From JALZKA01 sp963725035 (GTDB taxonomy: Bacteria > Actinomycetota > Thermoleophilia > Solirubrobacterales > 70-9): DNA of 64,000 bases. Shown here piece by piece: positions 53,614 to 62,218 of this stretch (its first letter is position 1; every line of letters begins with the position of its first letter). Under the pieces are notes generated by a model. That model worked only from the letters and a program-made list of their open reading frames with translations. It was not told where the DNA came from and did no database searches. The DNA is taken from the NCBI GenBank assembly GCA_963725035.1, contig CAVRWX010000001.1:1-64000 (forward strand). Direction: 5' to 3'. A program made the translations under genes and the position numbers.

Positions 53614-55010
53614 TTGTCCCCTTCGGCGTCTTTCGTCTTTCGCTCGGCGTAGTCCTCAATATTGCGCTGATCGGCGTCGGTCACACCAAGCGCGCCGGAT
53701 GGCACGTCTGAGCGGATCACGGCACCGGCGCCAGTGTAAGCGCCATCGCCGATTTCTACCGGAGCGACAAGCGAGTTGTTGATCGCAATCCGCGCACCTT
53801 CCCCGATCTTCGTCCGGTGCTTTTCCTTACCGTCGTAGTTCGCGGTGATCGAGCCGGCGCCGATGTTGGCGCCCGCGCCGACATCCGTGTCTCCGATGTA
53901 CGCGAGGTGCGGGACCTTCGCTCCAGGGCCGATCTCGGAGTTCTTGATCTCGACGAAGGTGCCGGCCTTGGAGCCGTCGGCGAGCTTCGCGCCGGGCCGT
54001 AGGTAGGTGAAGGGACCGACGGCGCAGCCGTCGCCCACGCTGGCTGAGTCGAGGTGGGAGCGGAGGATGGTGCTGTTGGCGCCGACCGTCGAAGAGTGGA
54101 TCGTCGCGTGCGGGCCGATGGTCGCGCCCTCTCCGATCGTGGTCTCGCCCCGGATGGCGGTGCCTGGCTCGATCGTCGTGTCTTGGCCGATCTCGATGCC
54201 GGCGTCGATCCAGGTCGATGCGGGGTCGGTGATGGTCACGCCGGCAAGCATGTGCGCCTCGTTGATGCGGCGCCGAGCCTCCGTCTCGACGAGGGCGAGG
54301 TCGGCTCGGGTGTTCACGCCGAGGTTCACGTTCGGGTCGGTGGCGACGTGCGCGGCTATCCGGTGGCCGTCCGCGCGCATGAGCGGAAGGACGTCGCCCA
54401 GGTAGTACTCGCCGGCCTCGTTGTCGTTGGTGATCTGGCCGAGGGCGGCGGCGAAGGTCGGGCCGTGGAAGAGGTAGGTGCCCGTGTTGATCTCGCTTAT
54501 GGCGAGGATCTCCGGCGGGACGCTCTCGGGGTGCTTGGTCTCGGCGATGCGCTCGACGCCTCCGTCCGAATCGCGGACGATGCGCCCGTACTGGCCGGGA
54601 TCGTCAAGCTCGACCGTCATGACGGTCGCCTTGGCGTCTTCGGAGCGGTGCGTTTCGAGAAGAGCCGAGATTGTCTCGGCGTCCAGGAGCGGGTGGTCGC
54701 CTGAGAGGACGACGACTTCCTCCGAAGACTCAATCGCCTCGAGCGCCGCGATCATCGCGCCGCCGGTGCCGTTTGCCTCGGGCTGAATGACGGTTTCGGT
54801 TCCTTCCGGCAGACCTGCGCTCAGGTCGTGCTTGGGACCGACGATCGCGAGCACACGTCCTGCGCCGGCCTCACGCGCGGCGTGAACCGGCCAGGCGACC
54901 ATCGGCCTCCCCGCGACTGCGTGGAGAACCTTCGGAACCGAGGAGCGCATGCGCGTTCCCTCGCCCGCGGCCATGATCAGGACCGTCGGCGCTTCGCTGG
55001 AGCCGGCCAC
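53610..55010 (-). CDS. glmU: Bifunctional GlmU (GlcNAc-1-phosphate uridyltransferase / GlcN-1-phosphate acetyltransferase)
   Basis: 466 residues from GTG 55010. The N-terminal pyrophosphorylase has VLIMAAGEGTRMRSSVPKVL and VVLSGDHPLLDAE; the C-terminal left-handed beta-helix has hexapeptide repeats (IGEGATIGPHATIH, IGAGSITANYDGKEKH). It makes UDP-GlcNAc for peptidoglycan. Coupled to prs downstream, as in M. tuberculosis. Confidence 0.97.
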   Translation of the reverse strand: MAGSSEAPTVLIMAAGEGTRMRSSVPKVLHAVAGRPMVAWPVHAAREAGAGRVLAIVGPKHDLSAGLPEGTETVIQPEANGTGGAMIAALEAIESSEEVVVLSGDHPLLDAETISALLETHRSEDAKATVMTVELDDPGQYGRIVRDSDGGVERIAETKHPESVPPEILAISEINTGTYLFHGPTFAAALGQITNDNEAGEYYLGDVLPLMRADGHRIAAHVATDPNVNLGVNTRADLALVETEARRRINEAHMLAGVTITDPASTWIDAGIEIGQDTTIEPGTAIRGETTIGEGATIGPHATIHSSTVGANSTILRSHLDSASVGDGCAVGPFTYLRPGAKLADGSKAGTFVEIKNSEIGPGAKVPHLAYIGDTDVGAGANIGAGSITANYDGKEKHRTKIGEGARIAINNSLVAPVEIGDGAYTGAGAVIRSDVPSGALGVTDADQRNIEDYAERKTKDAEGDK

Positions 55011-55133
55011 GCGCCCATCGTAGAGGCGAGGCTCGTGGCAGTGCCCTTTTGGGCGGATTCTGGTCGTGCGCTGTCCTGGGGTCTGAGGCTTACGCGGGTG
55101 AGCGCGAGGAGAGCAGGAATGCGGCACCGTTAG

Positions 55134-55184
55134 CGCCGAGAGGAGGAAAATCGACACATATCGTGGGAATTCCTACTCTCGGCG
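55134..55184 (-). repeat. 51-bp palindromic element, copy B (reverse orientation)
   Basis: Read on the minus strand, the element begins CGCCGAGAGTAGGAATT and ends CCTCTCGGCG. Both 9-bp ends are identical to copy A at 27336-27386, and the core CCACGATATGTGT is shared. It lies in the 199-bp gap between glmU and tRNA-Gln, which otherwise shows no gene. Confidence 0.85.
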
Positions 55185-55209
55185 AGTTCTAGACTCGGCG
55201 GACCGCCGT

Positions 55210-55282
55210 TCCGGGGTGGTGTAATTGGCTAGCACGCGACTTTTTGGTGGTTGAAGAGAGGGTTCGAGTCCTTCCCCCGGAG
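55210..55282 (+). tRNA. tRNA-Gln (anticodon TTG)
   Basis: Acceptor TCCGGGG pairs with CCCCGGA. The anticodon arm CGACT-TTTTGGT-GGTTG places TTG at 34-36, with G-T wobbles in the stem. T arm GAGGG-TTCGAGT-CCTTC, one wobble. No CCA is encoded (GCTGG follows the acceptor). Confidence 0.9.
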
Positions 55283-55298
55283 CTGGACTGCCGGTTCA

Positions 55299-56543
55299 CT
55301 ACTCCGCACCCTTCGGCTTCCGCACCTTCCCGCCCTTCGCCCCCGGCTCCATCGCCGGGCCCCTCGGTGGCGCGATGCCCAGGACTCGCATCGCCTTGAG
55401 GCCCAGCCCCAGCTTCTCGCGGCCCTCGGTGGACGAGATGTCGTGCCCGCACAGCTCGCGCACGCGCTCCAGGCGGTAGCGGATCGTGTGGCGGTGGGTG
55501 AACATCGTGTCCGCGGTCGGAGTCACGTTGCCGTCGTTGTCGAGGTAGGCCTCGACCGTCTTCACCAGATCGGTCTCGTACTGCTCGTCGTAGGCGGAGA
55601 GCGGCGCGACGGTCTCCTCGTAGAAGCGCTCGAGCTCGGACGGGTCCTCGCTCATCGCCGGCAGGAGCAGGCGGTAGGAGCCCGTGTCCTCGAAGGCGAG
55701 CAGCTCGGTTTCCTCGGCCTCGGCGACGTTGGCGGCCAGCAGCGCCTCCTTGCCCGCGCGGTAGAGGTCGACCGGATCCTGCGCCAGGCGCGAGTGCGCG
55801 ACGGTGATCCGAAAGCCCTGGAGCGAATGGCGAAGCTCGCCCGAGAGCGCCTTGGCGGCACGTCTGAGAACCTCAGCATCGCCCGCCGGCACGAGCGCGC
55901 TCACCTCCGCCGCATCGCCGTCGCCTACTACGGCGACGGAGCCCTTCGCCTGGGTGCGAAGCACCCGAAGCGCGACGGTCAGAACCCGCGCGCGCCAGTC
56001 GCCGTCCTGTGCCACGTGCGGGTGCGCACGCGCAACGATCACCCCCGCACCATCCTCGAGGTCCGCACCCACCTCAGCCGCGCGGGCGGCGATGTCGCCC
56101 CGGTCAGTCACCCGGCGCTCCAGGACGGCGTTCACGAACTCGCCAGCCGCCTCGTCCGAGGCCCAGTCGCCGGAGCGCGAGCGCTCTACCTCGAGCGCCA
56201 GGAGCGCCGAGACCATCCGCGCCAGCGGCGCGTCGGAAGTGGCGCCGCCCTTCGCCCTGAACCGAAGCTCCCCGACTACGGCGTCGGCGACCCGCAACTC
56301 CACCGACTCCACACCTTCGCCGTTCCCAAGGAGCTTCCCCTCCTCGGACGAGGAAGCGGCCGCCACCGCGAGCACAACGCTCGAGCGGTCGATCACCGCA
56401 ACGCTCGTGCCCAACACCTTCGCGGCGGCACGCGCAACGGCGGGCAGGCCTGCGCCCGACTCGATCGCCTCAGAGAGCGCCTCGAGCGTCGCCGGATCGA
56501 CCGCCTTGGCGGCCTTCGGCTCCTTCTTGGACTCCGCCGTCAC
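55299..56543 (-). CDS. PucR/CdaR-family transcriptional regulator
   Basis: 414 residues. A GAF-like N-terminal part (about 30-110), a GGDEF-like middle domain (about 180-280, with LQGFRITVAHSRLAQDPVDL) and a C-terminal PucR helix-turn-helix: LVKTVEAYLDNDGNVTPTAD, MFTHRHTIRYRLERVRELCG. Relatives control purine, sugar-acid or other catabolism. No regulon neighbour is obvious. Start GTG 56543. Confidence 0.9.
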   Translation of the reverse strand: MTAESKKEPKAAKAVDPATLEALSEAIESGAGLPAVARAAAKVLGTSVAVIDRSSVVLAVAAASSSEEGKLLGNGEGVESVELRVADAVVGELRFRAKGGATSDAPLARMVSALLALEVERSRSGDWASDEAAGEFVNAVLERRVTDRGDIAARAAEVGADLEDGAGVIVARAHPHVAQDGDWRARVLTVALRVLRTQAKGSVAVVGDGDAAEVSALVPAGDAEVLRRAAKALSGELRHSLQGFRITVAHSRLAQDPVDLYRAGKEALLAANVAEAEETELLAFEDTGSYRLLLPAMSEDPSELERFYEETVAPLSAYDEQYETDLVKTVEAYLDNDGNVTPTADTMFTHRHTIRYRLERVRELCGHDISSTEGREKLGLGLKAMRVLGIAPPRGPAMEPGAKGGKVRKPKGAE

Positions 56544-56570
56544 CCACTGATTGTGGCAGCGGATGTCTTG

Positions 56571-56625
56571 GGTGCCTGGCTCCGGGCACCTGGCAGCGCG
56601 GGTGAAGCGTTAGGTGCCTGACACC
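56571..56625. repeat. GGTGCC/GGCACC palindromes upstream of the PucR-type gene
   Basis: GGTGCCTGGCTCCGGGCACC (56571-56590) and GGTGCCTGACACC (56613-56625). They belong to the same GGTGCCTGGCACC group as those at 34.1 and 60.9 kb and fill most of the gap between two minus-strand genes. Confidence 0.75.
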
Positions 56626-56650
56626 AAGCGCGTTGAAAACCGTCGCGCCC

Positions 56651-56893
56651 TCAGCTCAAGATGCGCGAGATGTCGTCCCAGTAGTAGACGATCACGACGC
56701 CGAGGCCGAAGCCCAGGGCGAGCAGCGCGACGAGCACGAACAACGACAGCACCGCGGCGGCCGCCTTCTCCCAGCCCCGCCCGAACGAGCTCATCGTCGG
56801 CGCCAGGATCAGCGTGCCGAAAGCGAGCACACTGAGCAGGCCCGCTCCGCCGAACAGGTAGTGGACCGCCGTCAGCTCTGCCAGAAAACTCAC
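56651..56893 (-). CDS. Small two-span membrane protein
   Basis: 80 residues with two helices (LTAVHYLFGGAGLLSVLAFG and AAAAVLSLFVLVALLALGFG). Start GTG 56893 overlaps the DedA-PAP2 stop (GTGA), so it is co-translated with it. The layout recalls SecG-like or accessory membrane subunits, but no family is recognised. Confidence 0.55.
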   Translation of the reverse strand: MSFLAELTAVHYLFGGAGLLSVLAFGTLILAPTMSSFGRGWEKAAAAVLSLFVLVALLALGFGLGVVIVYYWDDISRILS

Positions 56894-58419
56894 GTCTCCG
56901 CCTCATTGTCGCGGAAGTGCACAACGAGAAGGGCAACGGCGGAGAAGATCGCGAACGCTGCCACGGCCAGAGCCGCTCCGGAGTACACGTCGGAGAGGAA
57001 ATGCAGGCGCAGATAGACGCGCGAGAGGCCCACCGCAGCGGACACAACCAGCCCAATCAAGATCAGGACCGTCCCCGACACCCTGTTGATATTCGCGCGC
57101 ACCGCCATGAGGAAAGCGATCCACGCATAGATCATCCCGTAAGCGGCGTGACCGCTAGGCCACGAATACCCTTCGGCGCTCCCGACCGGGTCCACCGGGC
57201 GCGGGCGCTCGATGATCTCCTTCAAGATCGGAACCGCGAGATGGGCGAGCGCGACCGCCACCACGGTCACGATGAGCTCGGGCCACATCCGTTTCATCCC
57301 GAGGACGATCGCCACCACCAGCGCCACCAAAGCGGTGAGATAGCCGGAGCCCAGCCGGGTCACCGCCTCCGCGAGGTCGTCGAGCCAGCCCGAGCTCAGC
57401 TTGTCCACGACATCGAATGCCGCCCTGTCGCCCGGTGTCGGCCCGGGATCACCAGACACCACCACGCCGAAGGCGATCACGATGAACAACGAGACAGCGA
57501 CGAAGGCCATGATCGTCGTGAACTCGAGCCCGAGCTCGCCTGGCGTAAGCCGGTGCCAGAAAAAGCGCGCCTGCGGCTCCATGCGCCGGCCCAACTCCGC
57601 TACCCACGCTCCGGGCCGCGTCTCCTCCAGCCGCCGCGCCAGCTTCGAGCGGTTCTCGGCAACGCGCATGTAGCGGATCGCCAGATAGCCGCCGACGAGG
57701 ATCGCGATCGTCCCGCCGAAGATGAAGATTCCCCGGCTCGCCAGATCCTCGGCCCTCTCGATGTTCTCGGCCAGCACGTAGCCCAGAAGCGAGAACGCCG
57801 CGGCCCAAAGGCCGGTCCCCAAGACGCTGTACGGAGCAAAACCGCGATACGTCATGCCCGAGCTCCCCGCGATGAACGGCGCCAGCGCCCGCACCAGCCC
57901 GATGAACCTCCCGATCAGGATCGTCCGGCCGCCGTAGCGGCCGAAGTAGTCCTCCACCTGCGCGAAGCGCTCCGGCGTGATCCGCACCCTGCTCCCATGC
58001 TTGAGGATGAAGTCCTTGCCAAGTCGCCTGCCGATGAAAAACGAGGCCGTATCCCCCAGCCACGCCGAGACCCAGACGACCGCGATCGTGACGACGATCG
58101 ACGTCGTCCCGTTGCCGGCGATCGCCCCGGCAAGCACCACCGCCGTCTCGCCCGGGAAGACGAGCCCCACGAATGCCCCCGTCTCGAGGAAAGCAAGCGC
58201 GCCGACCACCACATACGTCCACTGGCCCAGCGAATCCGAGATGTCCTCGAGCGCCTGCTCCAGATTGATCGACGGCAGCGCGTCGCCGAACACCTGGTAG
58301 GCGATGAAGAGCACCGCGATCGCGATGATCAGCGGGTGCTCGCGGATGAATTCCCAGACGCGTTTCAATGCAACCGCAACCCTGTCACGGCCGCACGACC
58401 GAAGCCGTGACGATCGCAT
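56890..58419 (-). CDS. DedA-family membrane protein fused to PAP2 phosphatase
   Basis: 509 residues. The DedA half (about 40-230) has FPGETAVVLAGAIAG and IGRFIGLVRALAPFIAGSSG, the re-entrant Arg motif. After a charged linker the PAP2 half (about 300-505) has KEIIERPRP, SWPSGHA and SRVYLRLHFLSDV, the three phosphatase motifs. DedA proteins move undecaprenyl phosphate or phospholipid across membranes, and PAP2 enzymes dephosphorylate undecaprenyl pyrophosphate, so the fusion probably recycles lipid carrier. ATG 58419 has GGAG 7 nt upstream and overlaps ispE. Confidence 0.92.
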   Translation of the reverse strand: MRSSRLRSCGRDRVAVALKRVWEFIREHPLIIAIAVLFIAYQVFGDALPSINLEQALEDISDSLGQWTYVVVGALAFLETGAFVGLVFPGETAVVLAGAIAGNGTTSIVVTIAVVWVSAWLGDTASFFIGRRLGKDFILKHGSRVRITPERFAQVEDYFGRYGGRTILIGRFIGLVRALAPFIAGSSGMTYRGFAPYSVLGTGLWAAAFSLLGYVLAENIERAEDLASRGIFIFGGTIAILVGGYLAIRYMRVAENRSKLARRLEETRPGAWVAELGRRMEPQARFFWHRLTPGELGLEFTTIMAFVAVSLFIVIAFGVVVSGDPGPTPGDRAAFDVVDKLSSGWLDDLAEAVTRLGSGYLTALVALVVAIVLGMKRMWPELIVTVVAVALAHLAVPILKEIIERPRPVDPVGSAEGYSWPSGHAAYGMIYAWIAFLMAVRANINRVSGTVLILIGLVVSAAVGLSRVYLRLHFLSDVYSGAALAVAAFAIFSAVALLVVHFRDNEAET

Positions 58420-59228
58420 CCGCCCACTCCGGGCCCAGCTCCCCGAACGCGCGATCCGCAGCCACGATGTCTCCGAACAGGCCCACGGCGGTCGGCCCAG
58501 AGCCCGTGACGAACGCCGCCTCCGCCCCGGCCTCTCGAAGCACGTCGACAGCGTCCGCGATCCGCGGTCGAAGCGAAACCGCAGCCTGCTCCAGGTCGTT
58601 CTTCAGAAGCTCCGTGTATTCGAGCGGCGACACCCCGCCCTCGGCCGCGTCGCGCAGCCTGCCCTCGATGGCATCTAGCTCTGCCTCATCCCGCCCAAGC
58701 CCCAGCCTGTCCGCCTCCGCGTACACCTCTCCGGCGCTCAATCCAGGCGTCGAACGGGATCAGGACGACCCCGAACGGCGCCGGCGGGCGAAGTCCTTCG
58801 AGGCGCTCGCCCGCCCCGGCAACCAGCATGAACCCCGGCTCGAGCTGAGACGGAACATCCGAGCCGAGCTCCCGCGCCAGGTCCGCCAGCCCGTCCACCT
58901 CGCCCTCAGCGAGGCGCAGGACCGCCGCTGCGTCGGCGCTCCCCCCGCCAAGCCCCGCAGCGACCGGAATGCGCTTGTCGATCTCGATCCGAAGCGGCGG
59001 ACTCTTCCACCCCCGCGCACGAAGCGAAGTCAGCGCCGCCTCCGCCAGATTCGGCCCTGCCACCCCCTCGCAGATCACCTCGTCGCGATCGGAATCCGAC
59101 GTGGTGACCGTGATCCGGTCGCTCAGGGCGAGCGGGCAAAAGAGCGAGCGAAGCTCGTGCAAGCCGTCTTCTCGCGTGCGCCCCAGGTAGAGGCACAAGT
59201 TCAGCTTCGCGGGGGCGCGCACGACCAT
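58385..59228 (-). CDS. ispE: 4-diphosphocytidyl-2-C-methyl-D-erythritol kinase, frame broken once
   Basis: N-terminal GHMP part from ATG 59228: VVRAPAKLNLCLYLGRTRED, then IPVAAGLGGGSADAAAVLRL (ATP loop). The C-terminal part is in the next frame: SAGEVYAEADRLGLGRDEAE and GAEAAFVTGSGPTAVGLFGD. The join is near 58738-58748 (FDA-LSAGEVY), 3n+1 nt, giving 280 residues. ispE is essential for isoprenoids in MEP-pathway bacteria, so the break is most likely a sequencing error. It stands between rsmA and the DedA-PAP2 gene. Confidence 0.92.
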
Positions 59229-60161
59229 CTAGATACGATTCCTGTTCGAGTGCGCCCAGGGCGCACGGGCGAGCCGGGCGAGGACGTGGGACGAAGCCTG
59301 TACCGGTGCAGGCGAGGAGCACGGCCCGATCCGGCGACGGTATTCGTGCTCTGGGTGTGCGTTCGATGGGGATCTGATCACCGCCAACTCCTTCGCCAGC
59401 GCGACGAACTCCTCCGGCTGAAGCTCCTCCGCCCGCGCCGTCGGCTCCTTGCCCATCGCCGCGAGCGCTGCGAGCACACGCTGGCGCGTCTCCACGCCTG
59501 CGGTCGCCACCGAGCGCGCCAGCGCCTTGCGCCGGTGGGCGAAGGCCGCCCGGACAAGGCGTGCCACGCCGTCGCCCGGCCAATCCGCCACCCGCTCCAG
59601 GCGAAGCAGCGCAGAGTCCACCCGTGGCGGCGGCTTGAAGACCCGCCGGTCCACCGCGCGCAGCATCTCGACGCTGCATGAGAGCTGGGCGAGGACGCTG
59701 GGCGCCCCGTAAGCCTTCGTGCGGGGCGTCGCGCGCAGCCGGTCGGCGATCTCCCGCTGCACCATCACCGTCCAGATCTTGACCTCTGGGAGCTCTTCGA
59801 TGGAACGCATGATCACCGGCGTCGCGACCGAGTACGGCAGGTTTGCGACCATCGCGGTCGGCGCCGGGTCAAGCGCACGAAAGTCCACCTTCATCGCATC
59901 GCCCATCACCAGCCTCACCCCTTCGCGGCGCGCTGCGATCTCCTCCAAACCGGCCCGCAGGCGCTCGTCGACCTCGATCACGTGGACCGCTCTCGCGATC
60001 GCAGCAAGCCGCTCCGTCAAGACACCCTGACCGCCCCCAACCTCCAGCACCACATCGTCGGGCGAGAGCCCCGCTTCGCGCACGATCGCCTCCAGCAGGT
60101 TCGGGTCGGCGAGGAAGTTCTGGCCGAGCGACACCCGCCGTGGCGCACGGCCGCTCACCAC
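59229..60161 (-). CDS. rsmA: 16S rRNA dimethyladenosine transferase RsmA (KsgA)
   Basis: 310 residues from GTG 60161. Motifs: LGQNFLADPNLLEAIV, VLEVGGGQGVLTERLA (SAM), VIEVDERLRAGLEE, and MVANLPYSVATPVIM (catalytic NLPY). It dimethylates two adenosines at the 16S 3' end. The last 45 residues after VALAKELAV go beyond the usual end. ispE starts immediately after the stop; the start overlaps tatD. Confidence 0.96.
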   Translation of the reverse strand: MVSGRAPRRVSLGQNFLADPNLLEAIVREAGLSPDDVVLEVGGGQGVLTERLAAIARAVHVIEVDERLRAGLEEIAARREGVRLVMGDAMKVDFRALDPAPTAMVANLPYSVATPVIMRSIEELPEVKIWTVMVQREIADRLRATPRTKAYGAPSVLAQLSCSVEMLRAVDRRVFKPPPRVDSALLRLERVADWPGDGVARLVRAAFAHRRKALARSVATAGVETRQRVLAALAAMGKEPTARAEELQPEEFVALAKELAVIRSPSNAHPEHEYRRRIGPCSSPAPVQASSHVLARLARAPWAHSNRNRI

Positions 60162-60928
60162 GCGAAGACCCGGGAAGCGTTCTCCTCGACCAGGGCACCG
60201 AACGCCTCGTCCTCCATGCCCCGCGCAGCGGCAACCTCACGTGCCGTCTCGACCACCAGCGCCGGCTCATTCGGCTTGCCCCGCCGCGACTGCGGAGCAA
60301 GGAACGGCGCGTCGGTCTCGACCAGGATCAGGTCGTCGGGCACGAGCCGCGCCGCTTCACGAAGGCCTTCCGCCTTGGGGTAGGTGACATTCCCCGCGAA
60401 CGAGCAGAACCACCTGTTCGCGATCGCCTCGGCCACCCGCTCGGGCGGCGCCGAGAAGCAGTGGAGAATGACATCGGCGTCGCCCGCCTCGGATGCGAGG
60501 AGCGCAAAGCACTCGGCCACCGCATCCGGCTGCCTCGACTCGCCGGAGCGCATGTGGATCACCAACGGCTTCGCCACGTCCCGCGCGATCCGGATCTGCG
60601 CACGGAACGCTGCCATCTGGTCCTCGCGCGACGCACGGTCGCGGTAGAAGTCGAGCCCCGTCTCGCCGATCGCGACCACGTGCTCGTCCGCCGCCAGCAC
60701 GCGCAACTCAGCCTCGGCCGCCTCGTCCCAGCCAGTCGCCGAGTTCGGATGGCGCCCTACGGCGGCCCACACCTCTTCATGCTCGCGCGCAAGCGCCACC
60801 GCGCCACTGTTCGAGTCCTCGTCGAGGCCCACGGTCAGGATGCGCGTGAGCCCGGCATCCCGCGCCCGCTCGACGACACCTTCCGCATCCCCTTCGCAAA
60901 GGGCGATATGAGCATGCGTATCGACCAC
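60155..60928 (-). CDS. tatD: TatD-family metal-dependent hydrolase
   Basis: 257 residues. MVDTHAHIAL (metal His pair), GRHPN, VAIGETGLDFYRDRASREDQ, KPLVIHMRSGES, ILHCFSAPPE and LILVETDAPFLAPQSRRGKP match TatD DNase-like enzymes. Order metG-tatD-rsmA-ispE follows the actinobacterial pattern; the resuscitation factor gene rpfB, found in between in M. tuberculosis, is absent. Confidence 0.95.
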   Translation of the reverse strand: MVDTHAHIALCEGDAEGVVERARDAGLTRILTVGLDEDSNSGAVALAREHEEVWAAVGRHPNSATGWDEAAEAELRVLAADEHVVAIGETGLDFYRDRASREDQMAAFRAQIRIARDVAKPLVIHMRSGESRQPDAVAECFALLASEAGDADVILHCFSAPPERVAEAIANRWFCSFAGNVTYPKAEGLREAARLVPDDLILVETDAPFLAPQSRRGKPNEPALVVETAREVAAARGMEDEAFGALVEENASRVFAW

Positions 60929-60947
60929 GCGGGCAGTCTAGGTCGAA

Positions 60948-61017
60948 GGTGCCTGGCACCGTGCCTGGCACCAGGCGTCGTGCCTGGCAACACACTGGGT
61001 GCCTGGCACCAGGCGCG
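60948..61017. repeat. Cluster of four GGTGCCTGGCACC-type palindromes
   Basis: GGTGCCTGGCACC at 60948-60960, GTGCCTGGCACCAGGC at 60961-60976, TGCCTGGCA at 60981-60989 and GGTGCCTGGCACCAGGCGCG at 60998-61017. They fill the gap upstream of tatD. Because the units are adjacent and palindromic, this stretch could fold into several alternative hairpins. Confidence 0.85.
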
Positions 61018-61028
61018 TGTTCTGTGCC

Positions 61029-61568
61029 TCAGGGTGTGAGCGGGTCCGGGATCGCGGTGCTTGCTTCAACCTCGTCCGTCCCGTAGGGCACGAGGTATTG
61101 GTAGGGCGGAGACAGCCCCGGCGCGGTCGAATCGAGCTGGACCACCCAGACCTGGCCGTTCTTCGTGGCGACCAGGTCCATCTGGCGCACGTGCTCGGGC
61201 GTGATGCCGTTGCGCTCCCGGCCCAGGAGCTCGATCACGCGCTCAGGTTCACCAGCACTCAGCTCGCTCGGTTCGACCCCGCCCTCGACCTTCACATCGC
61301 TGACCGAGAGCGTCGTGGGGGTGATCGAGAGGAAGGCGTACTCGACCCCGTCGCCCGTCTGCTCTTCGAGTTGGAAGATCGCGGTCGAGAGCGGCCCCGG
61401 CTGGAACAGCGACTCCGGAGCTTCCGGCTCGACGGGAACCGGGATCTCGACTCCAGGCTCGACGTCTGAGTCGGGCAACTCCGGCGTCAAGGCGTTGATC
61501 GCCCAGACGCCGCCGAGGATGCCGAGGACGATCGCCGCGAGGTGAGAAAGCGCTGCGACGGGATTCAC
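61029..61568 (-). CDS. Membrane-anchored or secreted protein of unknown function
   Basis: 179 residues from GTG 61568. One N-terminal helix (LSHLAAIVLGILGGVWAINA), a short Pro/Glu linker (EPGVEIPVPVEPEAPE) and a domain of about 125 residues outside the membrane with mixed strands (TGDGVEYAFLSITPTTLSVS, KNGQVWVVQLDSTAPG). No family recognised. Coupled (GTGA) to the SHOCT protein gene. Confidence 0.6.
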   Translation of the reverse strand: MNPVAALSHLAAIVLGILGGVWAINALTPELPDSDVEPGVEIPVPVEPEAPESLFQPGPLSTAIFQLEEQTGDGVEYAFLSITPTTLSVSDVKVEGGVEPSELSAGEPERVIELLGRERNGITPEHVRQMDLVATKNGQVWVVQLDSTAPGLSPPYQYLVPYGTDEVEASTAIPDPLTP

Positions 61569-62218
61569 TGGTTCATCACCTCCGCCTTGAGCCGGTCGAA
61601 CTCGGCCTGGGTGATCGCACCCCTGTCCCGCAGCGCCTGGAGGCGCTCGATCGCGGTCAGCTTGTCCGCGCCCCCCGAAGTCGCAAAGCTGGACTTGCGC
61701 GCCACCGGCGCGCGCTTCTCGAGCCGTGAGATGAGGTCCGCCTCGGGATCGGGCGTGATGCCGTACTTGCGCTCCCTTCGCATCGCGACCAGCGCTACCA
61801 CCAGTGGGGTGAGGCCCATCGGAACGAACAGGAAGCCGACGATCAGGCCGCCCTCCTTGCCCCCCGGGCCCGGATTCGCGTCGGGACCCCACACGCCCCA
61901 GAAGCAAGCGAACGCGATCCCGAGGAAGAGTCCGCACCAGCCGATCAGCAGCGCGAGGCCGGCGCCGCCCTTCTTCTCAGACCCGGGAGGCGCGCCGCGC
62001 ATCGCATAGAGCGCCCCGCCGCCGAGCATCACGAAGACGGAGATCGGGATCGCCAGGCCGAGCCACTCGGTCCCCTCGGGGCACTCGCGGGCGATTGCGT
62101 AAGGCCCGCCGCTCGCGCACGTCCCCACGCCAAGGAGCTTGTAGACCGCGAGGGAGATCGCGACGACCCCAGCCACCTCCAGGCCAAGCCCGACGACCGT
62201 GCGAAAGACGTACTTCAA
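61565..62218 (-). CDS. Membrane protein with C-terminal SHOCT domain
   Basis: 217 residues. Four membrane segments (VGLGLEVAGVVAISLAVYKL, LGLAIPISVFVMLGGGALYA, LALLIGWCGLFLGIAFACFW, LIVGFLFVPMGLTPLVVALV) are followed by a linker and the short SHOCT motif AIERLQALRDRGAITQAEFD. SHOCT domains usually bring proteins into oligomers. Stop overlaps the next start; the start overlaps the metG stop (ATGA). Confidence 0.8.
   Translation of the reverse strand: MKYVFRTVVGLGLEVAGVVAISLAVYKLLGVGTCASGGPYAIARECPEGTEWLGLAIPISVFVMLGGGALYAMRGAPPGSEKKGGAGLALLIGWCGLFLGIAFACFWGVWGPDANPGPGGKEGGLIVGFLFVPMGLTPLVVALVAMRRERKYGITPDPEADLISRLEKRAPVARKSSFATSGGADKLTAIERLQALRDRGAITQAEFDRLKAEVMNQ

Noticed and set aside
55189..55452. 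Minus-strand frame across tRNA-Gln
   Set aside because: It overlaps a clear tRNA and the end of the PucR-type gene and shows no protein character.
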